Below, piece after piece: positions 38,318-49,941 of a stretch of 64,000 nt of DNA (within the stretch, counting starts at the first letter, position 1; each line of letters starts with the position of its first letter). Both the position numbers and the translations under genes were made by a program. Source of the DNA: Lamellibrachia satsuma. Its lineage: Eukaryota; Annelida; Polychaeta; Sabellida; Siboglinidae. The notes below the pieces were generated by a model, which did not search any database, was not told the DNA's origin, and saw nothing but the letters and a program-made list of their open reading frames with translations. Location: assembly GCA_033239005.1 (NCBI GenBank), contig BSQZ01000053.1, positions 1,342,001 to 1,406,000 of the forward strand, given 5' to 3'.

Positions 38318-38572
38318 GGCTAGCGCTGCCGGTGGCCATTTGGGCCATAGGTCACATCACATCGGATTTGGCTAAACAAAAGTTGCCCAGTTGAGCCAAT
38401 TTGGCCATTTTCATTGAAAAACTTGCAGAATGCATGAGCATTTGTTGTTTTCTTGATGCACATTAAAAAAAATTTGCTAAAGCAATATATGTATTTGACC
38501 AAGCAAATTGGGGGCTTTAGCCAAAATGGCTAAACTGTTTACAACAACAAGGCTGGCTCAGGTTGTGGTTCA
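38318..38572 (+). mobile_element. Interspersed element M2, copy 2
   Basis: Homologous to 14358-14588 with a ~25-bp length difference in the middle. The ends show CTGGGCTAGCG and GGCTGGCTCAG, an imperfect inverted repeat that supports a DNA-transposon origin. Confidence 0.7.
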
Positions 38573-39379
38573 TTAAAATACATCAAGACGTTGGAATAAA
38601 TACATAATGTGATTCTTTTTAAATGCCAGTACCATGGAGTTCGAACACCGTGGACGAGGATGAGGACGATTTTACGCCTGAACCTTTCAGTTAGTTAGAA
38701 TACACTTTCAGTGAGTCGACAGTCTTTGGTTATTACCAGTATCAATCTAGTTCAAGTCTGAACGATGGATCAGTGGCAGAAGTTAATGATGTGGTGACTT
38801 GGTGATGGCGGGCGAGAATCCACAATACACCAAGGACTGATCTGGGTAAAAATAGACGGCTTCATTAAAATTGAAACATTGTAGGTCTAACAGGGACAAG
38901 ATGTGTCAGTGGGCAGAGGCTTCAAACACATAATGAGAGGTGGACGTTTATTTTCTTAGTGCCGCGCTATTTTACTGCATGTGCGTATGGTAAATGTATG
39001 TATGTACATATCAGCAACTCTAAAACACCACAATCCAGTGAAATGGATAGTGGAATTGTGGTTTAGTTATTGTTGTTAGGATGTGATGGGTAAAAAGTTG
39101 ACCCAGAAACGGGCGTACCAAATTCAATCAGCCAATATATTAAAGCCAGTATTGACCGACATGACATCCTTGGGGTCTGAAGGGAAATCAAAAATTATTT
39201 GTTTTCACGTCAGTTGCAGCTTGCGGTGTGAGCGCCGTTGTTATTTGTTAAAGAATTGTATCTGACAGACATCCCAGAGTTCGTACTGCTTTGTATGGAT
39301 GAATATCAGGTGGCAAGAGACAGAATGTAGCACATCTGAAGGGATTGTGCAGTTGGTTATTAAACACTTTCCAGTTACA

Positions 39380-40520
39380 ACTGACATCACATGACACAAT
39401 AGTATCATAGAAACATCACAGAAAACAATGACAGTAGAAAACTGACATCACAGAAACCAGTGACATCATAGACAACTGACATCACAGAACAAAATGACAT
39501 AATAGACAACTGACATCACAGAAAACAATAGCATCATAGAAGCACTACATAAAGCAATGACATAATAGAAAACTTACATCACAGAAAACAATGACATAGA
39601 CAACTGACATCACAGAAAACAATAGCATCATAGAAATATCACAGAAAACAATGACATAATAGAAAACTGACATCACAGAAAACAATGACATCAAAGACAA
39701 CTGACATCACAGAACAAAATGACATAATAGACAACTGACATCACAGAAAACAATAGCATCATAGAAGCACTACATAAAGCAATGACATAATAGAAAACTG
39801 ACATCACAGAAAACAATGACATAGACAACTGACATCACAGAAAACAATAGCATCATAGAAATATCACAGAAAACAATGACATAATAGAAAACTGACATCA
39901 CAGAAAACAATGACATCAAAGACAACTGACATCACAGAACAAAATGACATAATAGACAACTGACATCACAGAAAACAATAGCATCATAGAAGCACTACAT
40001 AAAGCAATGACATAATAGAAAACTTACATCACAGAAAACAATGACATAGACAACTGATATCACAGAAAACAATAGCATCATAGAAATATCACAGAAAACA
40101 ATGACATAATAGAAAACTGACATCACAGAAAACAATGACATCAAAGACAACTGACATCACAGAACAAAATGACATAATAGACAACTGACATCACAGAAAA
40201 CAATAGCATCATAGAAGCACTACATAAAGCAATGACATAATAGAAAACTGACATCACAGAAAGCAATGACATCATAGACAACTGACATCACAGAAAACAA
40301 TAGCATCATAGAAGCACTACATAAAACAATGACATAATAGAAAACTGACATCACAGAAAACAATGACATAATAGAAAACTTACATCACAGAAAACAATGA
40401 CATCATAGACAACTGACATCACAGAAAACAATAGCATCATAGAAACATCACAGAAAACCAACTTCATAAAAAGAATGGCATCATAGAAAACCTTGACACG
40501 ACAGAAAACAGTTACATCAC
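39380..40520 (+). repeat. 1.1-kb satellite-like array with a 225-bp higher-order repeat
   Basis: The basic units are 18-36 bp variants of GACATCACAGAAAACAATGA with CATAATAGAAAACT. A distinctive variant, ACAGAACAAAATGACATAAT, recurs at 39484, 39709, 39934 and 40159, exactly 225 bp apart. The intervening variants keep the same order, so this is a true higher-order repeat of about 3-4 copies with few differences. Recent unequal exchange is likely. Confidence 0.95.
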
Positions 40521-40904
40521 AACAAAAGAAGATCACTACAAAATAGTTTACTTTCATATAAAGTTATGAGTAAACAGTGAACTAAAATTCAAATTTGGTA
40601 AGAAATGTGCAATTATTTATTTGTTTAATGTGGCTAGAATAGATGATCATCGTGTGGTGCCATCTCATCCTAGAATGTTGACTACCTGCATGCATCATTA
40701 CTCTCGTCTCTGTTGCGCCTGACTAGTTCCGCATGTGTCAATCCCCCATTTATGCCTTGAAGTTGTCAGTCCATATCGCTGTCTGTCTTCCTGTTTCTTT
40801 TGTCAACAACCATACAGTTCCCTTTATGACTTTCCTTCTGAGAATGTAACCAAAATATGTTTATGCGTGTGATCATGGATGCTATTATTATGTTATTAGG
40901 GGTT

Positions 40905-40916
40905 ACATGCATGCAT

Positions 40917-40955
<39 letters not shown>

Positions 40956-40962
40956 CACACAT
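40905..40962 (+). repeat. (GCAC)n microsatellite
   Basis: About fourteen tetranucleotide units, preceded by ATGCATGCATGC. Confidence 0.95.
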
Positions 40963-42061
40963 GGCCAGCAAGGTCATTGATCACGATGGATTACTGATGG
41001 ATCTATTGATAATGACATAGAAATTCCCATTTTTCATTTCATCCAGTAGGCTTTTTATTTATTTTATTATTTTTTTCAATCTGAAAAAGCTATAGTAAAG
41101 ATTTGTTTGTCCTCATCAATGTTGTATTTTTTTAAATGCCCATAAATAAAAGCACACAGAATTTTTCAATATGACCTGTTTTGCTCAGTGACCTTCGTAG
41201 CTGTTTGAAGGGGATTTTGCGGGTGAGCCTCATGAATATTCATGAGTTGAATGATGTCATCCAAGTTTCATTTTAATATAGCTTTTGTGTAGATCAAACC
41301 ACTGAAATGTAAAAATTTCTACTGAAAGTTGCATTATGTTTGCCTTTTGTTCCTAGTTGACCAACTTTCAACTTGCATTGTATCTTTTAGAAAGATTTAT
41401 TTTAGTCATTATTCCTCAGTTATTTAAAAAAATTTCCAAAGCATTTTCCATTACAGTAAAACGCAAGAAAAGTTATATTTCTGTCATCTTCAACTGTTCA
41501 TATCTTTTGAATGGACACTGTGATTTTAATGATCTTGGTGCCATTGTGTTCCTTGTTTCAAATCCTATCTAGCTATGCATTGAGTTCTAACATGAAATAC
41601 ATTTTCGTTTGACCCCCCCAATTATGTATACAACTGTGTCTGTGTCCTGCAGTAGCTGTGTCTTCGTGTATCTACTAAAATAGTCTGATCTTTTGGCCTT
41701 AAGTGTTCCTAAATGTCACATGTAAGCCTGCAGATCTCTCCATACTTTAGCGCTGTGTGGTCATACACAGTCAGTAATTATGCAGTAAAACTTGTCGTAC
41801 CAAGCATGAAACCATAAGGAACAACTGTGTTTGTCTATTTGTAGCTTGATTTAAGTATGGCTTGGATACTTGTCTGCATTGGATACCTCTCAATAATGAG
41901 CATTTTCCTCCATCTCAATGTTGTCAGTTATAACCAGGTTTTCGTATCTCATAATAATTTAATATGGTGATGAAATGAAAGACAAGTTCAATTCAAATGA
42001 CAAGGGCTGTCAACATTTTGAGATAACAAAGTTATATTTCATGCTCCCCAAATAATAAATA

Positions 42062-42215
42062 CTGAATTCTCACACGTGACAAATACTGACTGCTCCCCAC
42101 ATGGCAAATACTGACTGCTCCCTACACGATAAATATGGACTGTTCCCCACAACAAATACTGGCTGCTCCCCACATAACAAGTACTGGCTGCTCCCCACAT
42201 GACAAATTCTGATCG
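42062..42215 (+). repeat. ~26-bp minisatellite
   Basis: About six degenerate copies of ACTG(A/G)CTGCTCCCCACATG + ACAAAT. Confidence 0.9.
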
Positions 42216-43004
42216 CTCTCCTTGGTTCAGCTATTCTAGGTGTTTCTGCAGTGCACAGTTGAAACTGGACTGGTGGAGAGTAATTCAATATTGCCAAGTG
42301 TTGATGTATCTCACTTGGGAGATGTTTGCACATTAGACACTGCCCTGTATGTACTGTTACTTTGACCTTTTACTAAAATATCGCATCTTCCATGAGATTA
42401 TATTATATATATGAGTCATCATTTCGTTGGTGCAACCTTTCCACGTCATCAAATCCTAAGACAGCAAAAATGCATTAGCTACTTCGCAATTGATTGATGA
42501 ATTCAGGTTTACCCGTGTCATGTTAATGGTATTTCCTGCTGATTTTCATAGTTAATTAACATCACAAATTTGCGGCCATTTTGCAATAGCAGCAAGCCCC
42601 GTACACCACCAAGCCATTGCATTATGCTATTGCTTATACTCTTGCCAGAGTTCCACGTCCAATTAGTGCACCAGGAGGCAAAGACAGTCTCAGAGAACTT
42701 GACTGTCAATAGTCGGGACAGAATCTCTCCAGGCGCAGAGACTACAAAATGGCGACCATGTCAATTTAATTGGGATGAAGAAGATCCAGTCTGGATTGAC
42801 AAGTGGCTGTGGCGAGTTAGCAATTTGACCTGGTCTGTCATTATCTAAAGGCTGATGGGAAAATGCACTGTTGTTCTTCCTCGTGGTTCCCTTTAAACTG
42901 GTGAGGCCAACTAGTTCTTGCACTGCAGCACTGCTTTGGCTGTTGTCGTTTTCCACTGCTCCTATCGGCAGCGTTCTCCTTCCTCCTTTGCCCTGTTCAT
43001 GTCC

Positions 43005-43870
43005 CTCTGTTGTTGATCGCTGCCCTGCCCTGCTCACATCCCTCTGTTGTTGATCACTGCCCTGCCCTGCTCACGTCCCTCTGTTGTTGATCGCTGCCCT
43101 GCCCTGCTCACATCCCTCTGTTGTTAATCGCTGCACTGCCCTGCTCACGTCCCTCTGTTGTTGATCGCTGCACTGCCCTGCTCACATCCCTCTGTTGTTG
43201 ATCGCTGCACTGCCCTGCTCACATCCCTCTGTTGTTAATCGCTGCACTGACCTGCTCACGTCCCTCTGTTGTTGATCGCTGCCCTGCCGTGCTCACATCC
43301 CTCTGTTGTTGATCGCTGCACTGCCCTGCTCATGTCCCTCTGTTGTTGATCATTTCACTGCCCTGCTCATGTCCCTCTGTTGTTGATCGCTGCACTGCCC
43401 TGCTCACGTCCCTCTGTTGTTGATCACTGCACTGCCCTGCTCACGTCCCTCTGTTGTTGATCGCTGCACTGCCCTGCTCACGTCCTTCTGTTGTTGATCG
43501 CTGCCCTGCCCTGCTCACGTCCCTATGTTGTTGATCGCTGCACTGCCCTGCTCACGTCCCTCTGTTGTTGATCGCTGCACTGCCCTGCTCACGTCCCTTT
43601 GTTGTTGATCGCTGCCCTGCCCAGCTCACGTCCCTCTGTTGTTGATCGCTGCACTGCCCTGCTCACGTCCCTCTGTTGTTGATCATTTCACTGCCCTGCT
43701 CACGTCCCTCTGTTGTTGATCGCTGCACTGCCCTGCTCACGTCCCTCTGTTGTTGATCGCTGCACTGCCCTGCTCACGTCCCTCTGTTGTTGATCGCTGC
43801 ACTGCCCTGCTCACGTCCCTCTGTTGTTGATCGCTGCACTGCCCTGCTCACGTCCCTCTGTTGTTGATCT
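43005..43870 (+). repeat. 37-bp minisatellite, ~23 copies
   Basis: Unit CTGCCCTGCTCACGTCCCTC + TGTTGTTGATCGCTGCA. Repeated point variants (CACAT for CACGT, CATTTCA for CGCTGCA, CATGT) occur in blocks, which shows duplication of multi-unit segments. Confidence 0.97.
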
Positions 43871-45391
43871 CTTCACTAAGAACGCACTCACAATTGCACA
43901 TGGCTGCAAAATATATTTGCACTCGCCTTTCATAAGGTCCAATGAACATTCACTCCAGTACATGCACCTGTACTTGACAGGGATGTACACAGCGACATGT
44001 CAAGAATGAGGTCTGAGGTGTGTGTCAATTAATGTAAATCTAATGACAGTACCACTCAGTGTTAATGAGTCCGAGTCTGAAATCTGAACATCCAAATTAA
44101 TTATATTGATCAGTTCCAACAATGTTCTGCTCCCAAGACACAGAGAGACAGTTGTTAATAAACTTATTAATATTCGGCTTGACGTGTTAGTGGGCAATGT
44201 TTATGGTGACACTACAGTGGATGTCGTTCATGAATTTGCAGTGTTCTTTCCACAAAGAACACAAGACTATACGTGTATTTCGTCCCTGGAAATGCTGCCG
44301 GGAATTCCTGTGGTCTTGGCAGAAGTGTCTGAACAATCCCAGCATGCGCAGCACAGACCTATTTTTTATTTGTTTTTGTTATTGTTATTGTAACTGATTC
44401 TTCGAATATACTGAGTTAATCTCATCATGTTAAGGGCATTTTATGTAGGGTGCGTGGACATAAATACATTGGTGGGTTTGAGTTAGTAAGTCCAGGACAG
44501 GTTGCACAAATACCTCCTCAGTTCGTGGCATTCTATTTACAGTGTCCCAAGGACTGGAAAAGCAATTTGTGCATTGCATCTCAAATAAGACTAGATTGCT
44601 TTAAATAAGCTTACTATAGAAATAGGTGGGTGATTTTATGTGGTATAAGAGGCTTTCACTCAGTGCCCTAAGGTCACTCAGCAGTGTTGAGTTGCTCTGT
44701 ATTATTTGTATATTAATATGTAAGACGTACAATTTAGTTGATTACCTAATCATTTACCCTGTACCTACTTTTGTTCCAGTTGATTGATTCATGCCTCTGA
44801 TCAATTAATCGGTTACAGCGTTAGATTATATTAAAAAATTCATGCTGAATTTCATTCTTGTTCATGTTCCTCTTCTGAAGTTATCTGTATCTTATGCGTG
44901 ACCAACGGTGGCGCGACGTTGTGGAGCTAGCCTATTAAAGGGAACAATAACAAGGCACTTGCTAAAATGCTTTTTCGGTGTGTACACAAAGTTTAATAAT
45001 GTATGTACTATATGGCAAAAAAAAATGTAACCGAAAAATTATTTATAGGTAAAGTTAGATTTTCAGTGTGTCCAACTCGCAAAGAGCGCTTAAAATTTTA
45101 AGGTAATGGAGATGAGCGATCACGTATTTTTGTGGCATCAATGATGACATGGGTTTACATTCAGTCAGTGATTTCTCAATGCTTCAGGTTAGTTTCACTC
45201 GCATTAATATGGCGAGTGGTAGCAGTGGCAATTTCTGGAGTAATAAGTAAAATGTAATGATTTCGAACTGCTAGCTACAAGTGATATCGCAGAATCATCT
45301 TCTAATTTGGCTCTTTCGGAGCAGTTTAGTGATGCCAGTAGCCTTTGACTTCGATCTTATTAACTTCTCATATATCTGAAATATATGTACA

Positions 45392-45541
45392 CATTGTCAC
45401 GTTGTCAAAAATTACTCTTATTTCCACACAACGATAACACAGTTTACAAAAATAAAATAAATAAAAACTTGCCATCTTGTTTTTTTTGTAAATTTTGATC
45501 GCTATATGGAAGTAAGAGTACATTTTGACAACGTGACATGT
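45392..45541. mobile_element. Fold-back MITE, ~150 bp, ~40-bp arms
   Basis: ACATTGTCACGTTGTCAAAA at 45392 pairs with TTTTGACAACGTGACATGT ending about 45541. Pairing continues through ACTCTTATTTCCA / TGGAAGTAAGAGT. It abuts the downstream end of the THAP relic. Confidence 0.8.
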
Positions 45542-45743
45542 CTATGTGTATTGAAGGCTGCCATCTTCTTCGGGTCACGGTCGAAACAAGTTTGTGCTTC
45601 ATTGGCTTGAAGATTGAAGGTTTAATTTTCGTGAGCCATTTTTTTTATAGCAAAGTTGGATGTGAAAGACACTTAAACGAACTACATGTTACTCTATTCT
45701 CACTACCGTTTGCATTACAACCAAATGCCGCACAATAAACCAT
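45533..45743 (-). pseudogene. THAP zinc-finger domain relic
   Basis: From an ATG at 45743-45741 the minus strand reads MVYCAAFGCNANGSENR, the typical opening of a THAP domain (the first two zinc-binding Cys). The same frame continues through a TAA stop near 45645 into KKWLTKIK and F-x-P-x-K-H-x-K-L. A shifted frame then reads TCFDRDPKK, like the family's E-x-C-F-x-x-D segment. The later C-x2-H pair is not seen. THAP domains bind DNA in cellular regulators and in P-element transposases, so this is either a broken host gene copy or a P-element-like fragment. A short AGA|gtaaca donor just after the first motif could instead make a first exon, but no partner exon is visible. Confidence 0.55.
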
Positions 45744-46244
45744 TTTGACGCTCACTTCGAAACAACCGCTTTTGATGTAAACATAAATGAATGGAAACTC
45801 CCAGTCTCGTTGTATTTCCACATCATCCAAAACATCACTTTGAAGCTTGCCGATAACTGCGGGAAAAATGTGCATAATCGAGGCAGGCCGATAGGACAGG
45901 GTATAATTTGGAATTATTAATTAATTGAATTCTAATGAAATTTTTGGTTTTGTGGAAATGGAAATATACTGCAAGGTGTAATATAATTTGATTGCAAGCA
46001 ATCACTGTTTTTATTCCATTTAAATCATTTGATGTCTGGCCAGGCATCAGTCGAGGTGGAAAATGGAAAACTCACGAACTTCACGCTTGGTGCAATCTCT
46101 TTGTTTAACCGGTTATGTTATTGACTCTCCCTGTTCTCATAAGACACATGACTGACAAGTTAAGGGGTTGAAGGCTATAGGCAAGTTTCGTACTGACTTT
46201 GTAAGTTGACATATCAAACAACCAGAGTCTGTTCTAGCAAAAGT

Positions 46245-46365
46245 ATGCACTTTTGTTGATTAAATCGACTGCAGATATTACTATTCACACACTGCATATT
46301 TGGACATAAACGAACCAGATTCGTGATGGGCTAAATCATCTATGGTTGGAGTTTTAAACAAATAT
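46245..46365 (+). repeat. Interspersed repeat R1, copy 2
   Basis: Shares ATTAAATCGACTGC, TATTCACACACT(G/A)CATATTT and GGAC...GGCTAAATC with 6420-6570. Confidence 0.7.
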
Positions 46366-47492
46366 AGATATTGTAAACAAATATTAATTATGCAAGGTTT
46401 TGGGCAATGTCACGCTTATATTTCAATCATTGAAGTAGCCATTGTTATTTATGACACAACTCATTGTTGCTTCATGTTTAATCCTTAATCACTGGTAGCC
46501 ACGACATGTTTTAGGAAAAAATATGCATATTCATTCCAATGATTTTAGACTACTTTTTATTATACTGTGCTGTTAACAGAATCCTTTCAATACATGTGCA
46601 GTAAGCATTTAGCCAGATTCCCAGATCACTAGCCATGTGCCAGATGCTGAATCAAATGCGAAAATTTAATACTGTGCCTGGCAGTGATCGATCCATATGT
46701 ACAGATATGTATATCCTGTTTCCGCTGCGATAACCGAACATGTGCCTAAGATGTGGAGGTTATTTTATGTATCAAATAAAATTTTCAGACAGGTTGTGTT
46801 AAATCGCTGCCACAATGTCATACCACCAACCAGTTGAACTCTCACCCACAGAACATAATTAAGGGGGAGACATCCGAGTTTTTAATTTAATTTTTTTAAA
46901 TTACTCAAAATGTGTTTCCATTGTATTCTGATAGCGTTGTGTATTTATTATCCGTAAAGCTCATTTTTATAGCAATTACATACCTCTAAATTACTTTCAT
47001 CCATGGAGAAAGCATGCCTATAAAAAAAATATATTCAATTCAATATTTGATGGGCATTTGCAAAAAACTGTGTTTTTTTTTCAAATTGCCACATGCTCCT
47101 TATTATATCTTCTTTATGCAACCACAAAGAGAATTTTTTTGATTAATGTATAGTTTTAGTGTGATCTTAGTAGTCGTAATGGAAAATGTTTTTTTTATAT
47201 GAAGTAATGGCAATACATTAAATATATCTGCATAACATGAGGTGTTGTAAATAAGAAACTGAAATAATTGCATTAATATCTGAATTATTGGAAGAGTTAC
47301 AGTGTTTTTCAAAGTATGCAATATTTGTCATATTTGGTGGCCATCTTTGTTTGTTGCCATGGAAACTGGCAAACAAATTTCAAATATTTTTTACTCGGTA
47401 AAACCCACTGTACAGTTTGGGCTAAAACAATCCCATTAATGTTGGTTAAAATTCTAAAATCTGAATGTAAAAATTTTTATTTATGTGGGATT

Positions 47493-47985
47493 ATGGAAGA
47501 CTTGGGGTCATTTACATTATATCAATCCCAATTCCAGTTACACACCAATTACAAATACCAGTTCCAATTCTATATATAAAATTCCAGTTCCAATTACAAA
47601 ATACCAGTTCCAATTATCAGTTCCGTATCAAAATAATAGTTTGTGAACAGAGCAATCATAGACATACTCAATGCCAAAAATAACATATATTTTAGAGCAG
47701 CTCTATTTAATTTCTGCATATTATGGTACGTAATGGTAACCAAATATGATATATGCAACATGTTATATTTTACTGATTAGTTGTAGCAAATAATTGGAAT
47801 TAAAAAGTGACATGATGCAATTTAAAAAGTAATTGAAAAACAATATAAAAAAATACTAATTGCATTTTCTCCAATTCTAATTCCAATTACTTTTAAAAAC
47901 AAAAGACCAATTCCAATTGTAATTCCGGAATTGAAATTGGCCTTTCAATTCCAGTTACAGTATAATTGACCCCAAGTCTGGATAA
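47493..47985. mobile_element. ~490-bp MITE with GACTTGGGGTCA ends, AATTCC-rich interior
   Basis: The left end ATTATGGAAGACTTGGGGTC pairs with the right end TGACCCCAAGTCTGGATAAT. The interior is made of TTCCAATTAC, CCAGTTCCAATT and CAATTCCAG subrepeats on both sides of an AT-rich centre. No ORF with start and domain signature. Confidence 0.75.
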
Positions 47986-48497
47986 TGGCCCCTTTTTTGT
48001 AGGCAGAAACATAAGTGCTTAGTAACAGAGCTTCTAAGCAAAATCCAACAAGGCAACCTTTTACAAGTCTGTATCAGGTGTACACATTCAGGCACAATAA
48101 GAACCCCAAAATATGAAATCAACAGCAACTAAATATAAATTGGAAAACTTAAACGACAGCCAAGGGTGAGGGGCAACCAACTGTGGTCAATCTGAACTGC
48201 AAGTTTTAGATTTGCTACCCTACCTCAAAGTCTAAATTATGAAAGTCCAGTAAGAATGTTTTTTTAAAAAGAAATCAGGAAATATATTTCCCAGAAGTAA
48301 TTCCGATTTTGAGGTCAGAAACAATATTTATGTATTAGTGCATAGGATGTGTGCTAAACATATTACAATATCATTATAAAAGAAAGCATTCCTTAATTGT
48401 CACCAATTGCATTAGGTGAATATGTAGAAGATTAAGAATCAGCAGATTTTTGCCTCAGTCTACTCAGCTGTAAATGAGTACAAACACTGTTTGGAAG

Positions 48498-48605
48498 GTA
48501 CCTGCGATGGACTAGTGTCCCGTCCAGGAGAGTCAGTATAACTGCACTCTAAGTTGCTTCGCACTACAGAAACCAGGTTTAAGCACTGGCCATATAAGCC
48601 TTCAT
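48498..48605 (+). mobile_element. L2-type LINE/SINE 3' end fragment
   Basis: GGTACCTGCGATGGACTAGT + GTCCCGTCCAGG matches the well-known 'cctgcgatggactggcgtcccgtccagg' 3' block of L2-clade LINEs and SINEs that use them. It precedes the 40-bp array. Confidence 0.7.
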
Positions 48606-48610
48606 GGCTT

Positions 48611-48770
48611 CCTAAGGCGTAATGCCTGGGGGATGACTTTACCTTTACTTCCTAAGGCGTAATGCCTGGGGGATGACTTTACCTTTACTTCCTAAGGCGT
48701 AATGCCTGGGGGATGACTTTACCTTTACTTCCTAAGGCGTAATGCCTGGGGGATGACTTTACCTTTACCT
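48611..48770 (+). repeat. 40-bp tandem repeat x4, identical copies
   Basis: CCTAAGGCGTAATGCCTGGG + GGATGACTTTACCTTTACTT begins at 48611, 48651, 48691 and 48731 with no differences that I can see, apart from a CTTT variant at the end. It appears to be an expanded tail of the L2-like fragment. Confidence 0.95.
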
Positions 48771-49742
48771 TTACCTTCACATATTAAGATAAACAAGTTG
48801 AGCAACTACGAGTATTGGTGTCACAAGAGAAATGTCTAGAGCTGATGACATTTAAACTTTCACTTGTGAAGTGGGCCTGGTCCATGTGGTTTGTACTGCC
48901 ATCCGTATAATCAATACTATGACGTGTTAGCTGCCATCGTTGTCATCAGATATGACCTTATCAGGGAAAGCAGTAAATCGGTTCCGTGTCTCGTTACAAT
49001 AAGCGATGCTGACCAGACCTCGAGTCTTGAAATCTGTGTAGCTGACTACGGTCATATGGTCTAAAGTGACCATTTGGACACTGTAGACAGGTGTTTGTAA
49101 AAATCGATTGGTCATTTTAGGTAGATGCACACAATGAAGTGGTCCCATGCAGTATGCTATAGTGTACTAATTCAATAAATAGTGATAGCAATTTGTTGTT
49201 GCACTCTTCTTTCCCCTGAAGTCCGGGGTGAGGCTGGCATCGAAACTGGTCATCTGGTTTTGTTTTTCTTCCAGCAAAGTTTCTGGCTGTTTATTGTGGT
49301 AACACATTGAATTCAGTAGAAAAAATTTAGTGAAAATTAAAGTTTAATAGAAATTTCATGAATACGTGCTGGGTTTTGAGACCCGACATTATCAAATTAA
49401 AGTGTAGAATTATCAAACTTAGGTGTAACTGTCAAGTTCAGACGTAAAATGATAAAAAATGTCAAATGATCAAAAACTCAGATGTAATATGAACAAACTC
49501 ATGAAATGATCAAGTTCAAACATACAATTGTCATGCTCTTGACAGCTTAAAAGTATCAAGTTAAGGCGTTAAACGGTCATGCTCAGACAAGTATGTGAAT
49601 ATCATCTGGATAGAAGAGTTCTAAAACGATATGTCAAATCCATGTGACATAATCTCCCTTGTTGCTTTGGCTATATCGTATTTGTCAAAATGTGTCAGAT
49701 AATAACTAATGGAACTAACAAAATGTTTTTCTTGTTTTCCAG

Positions 49743-49882
49743 GAGCAAATCGAATACATCTTCTTAGTTATCTTCACAGCTGAATGTGCCATGAAAATCG
49801 TAGCGTATGGATTCCTGTTACATCCAGGGGCCTATCTGCGCAATGGATGGAATATACTGGATTTTATAATTGTTCTCATAGG
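49743..49882 (+). CDS. Cav1: Cav1 exon 4: IS2 and IS3
   Basis: Encodes residues 186-231 plus two bases of Gly232, beginning [20 protein letters not shown] (IS2, with the conserved acidic and basic residues that pair with S4 arginines), then [20 protein letters not shown] and the start of IS3. Acceptor tttccag|GAG, donor ATAGG|gtaagt. The 140-nt length equals vertebrate exon 4 as I recall. It is isolated from exon 3 by 40 kb. A (TA)n run starts 18 nt into the next intron. Confidence 0.98.
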
Positions 49883-49895
49883 GTAAGTACACATG

Positions 49896-49898
<3 letters not shown>

Positions 49899-49938
<40 letters not shown>
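49899..49938 (+). repeat. (TA)n microsatellite near donor 4
   Basis: About nineteen TA units starting 16-18 nt after the exon 4 donor. Confidence 0.95.

Positions 49939-49941
<3 letters not shown>

Larger units (their letters stand above)
9351..49742 (+). other. Intron 3 (40.4 kb), rich in mobile elements
   Basis: Starts gtaagtacc and ends tgttttccag. It takes up 63% of the window. I see no exon encoding a channel segment inside it and no intact nested gene. Repeats and relics are listed below. Stretches of more than 300 bp where I see nothing beyond AT-rich unique sequence and short simple repeats include 9730-11460, 11800-12365, 12440-13910, 14975-15330, 16810-18830, 19235-20440, 20625-21090, 21290-21900, 24830-26330, 28490-29120, 30515-32335, 33995-35775, 37650-38320, 38570-39380, 40520-42060, 43875-45390, 46370-47490 and 48780-49740. 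Confidence 0.9.

Noticed and set aside
39380..40520. Could the array be a CRISPR?
   Set aside because: Units are contiguous and degenerate with no unique spacers, in an animal intron; it is a satellite.
41225..41246. Short palindrome CTCATGAATATTCATGAG
   Set aside because: Only 9-bp arms; expected by chance in 64 kb of AT-rich DNA often enough to carry no weight without other evidence.
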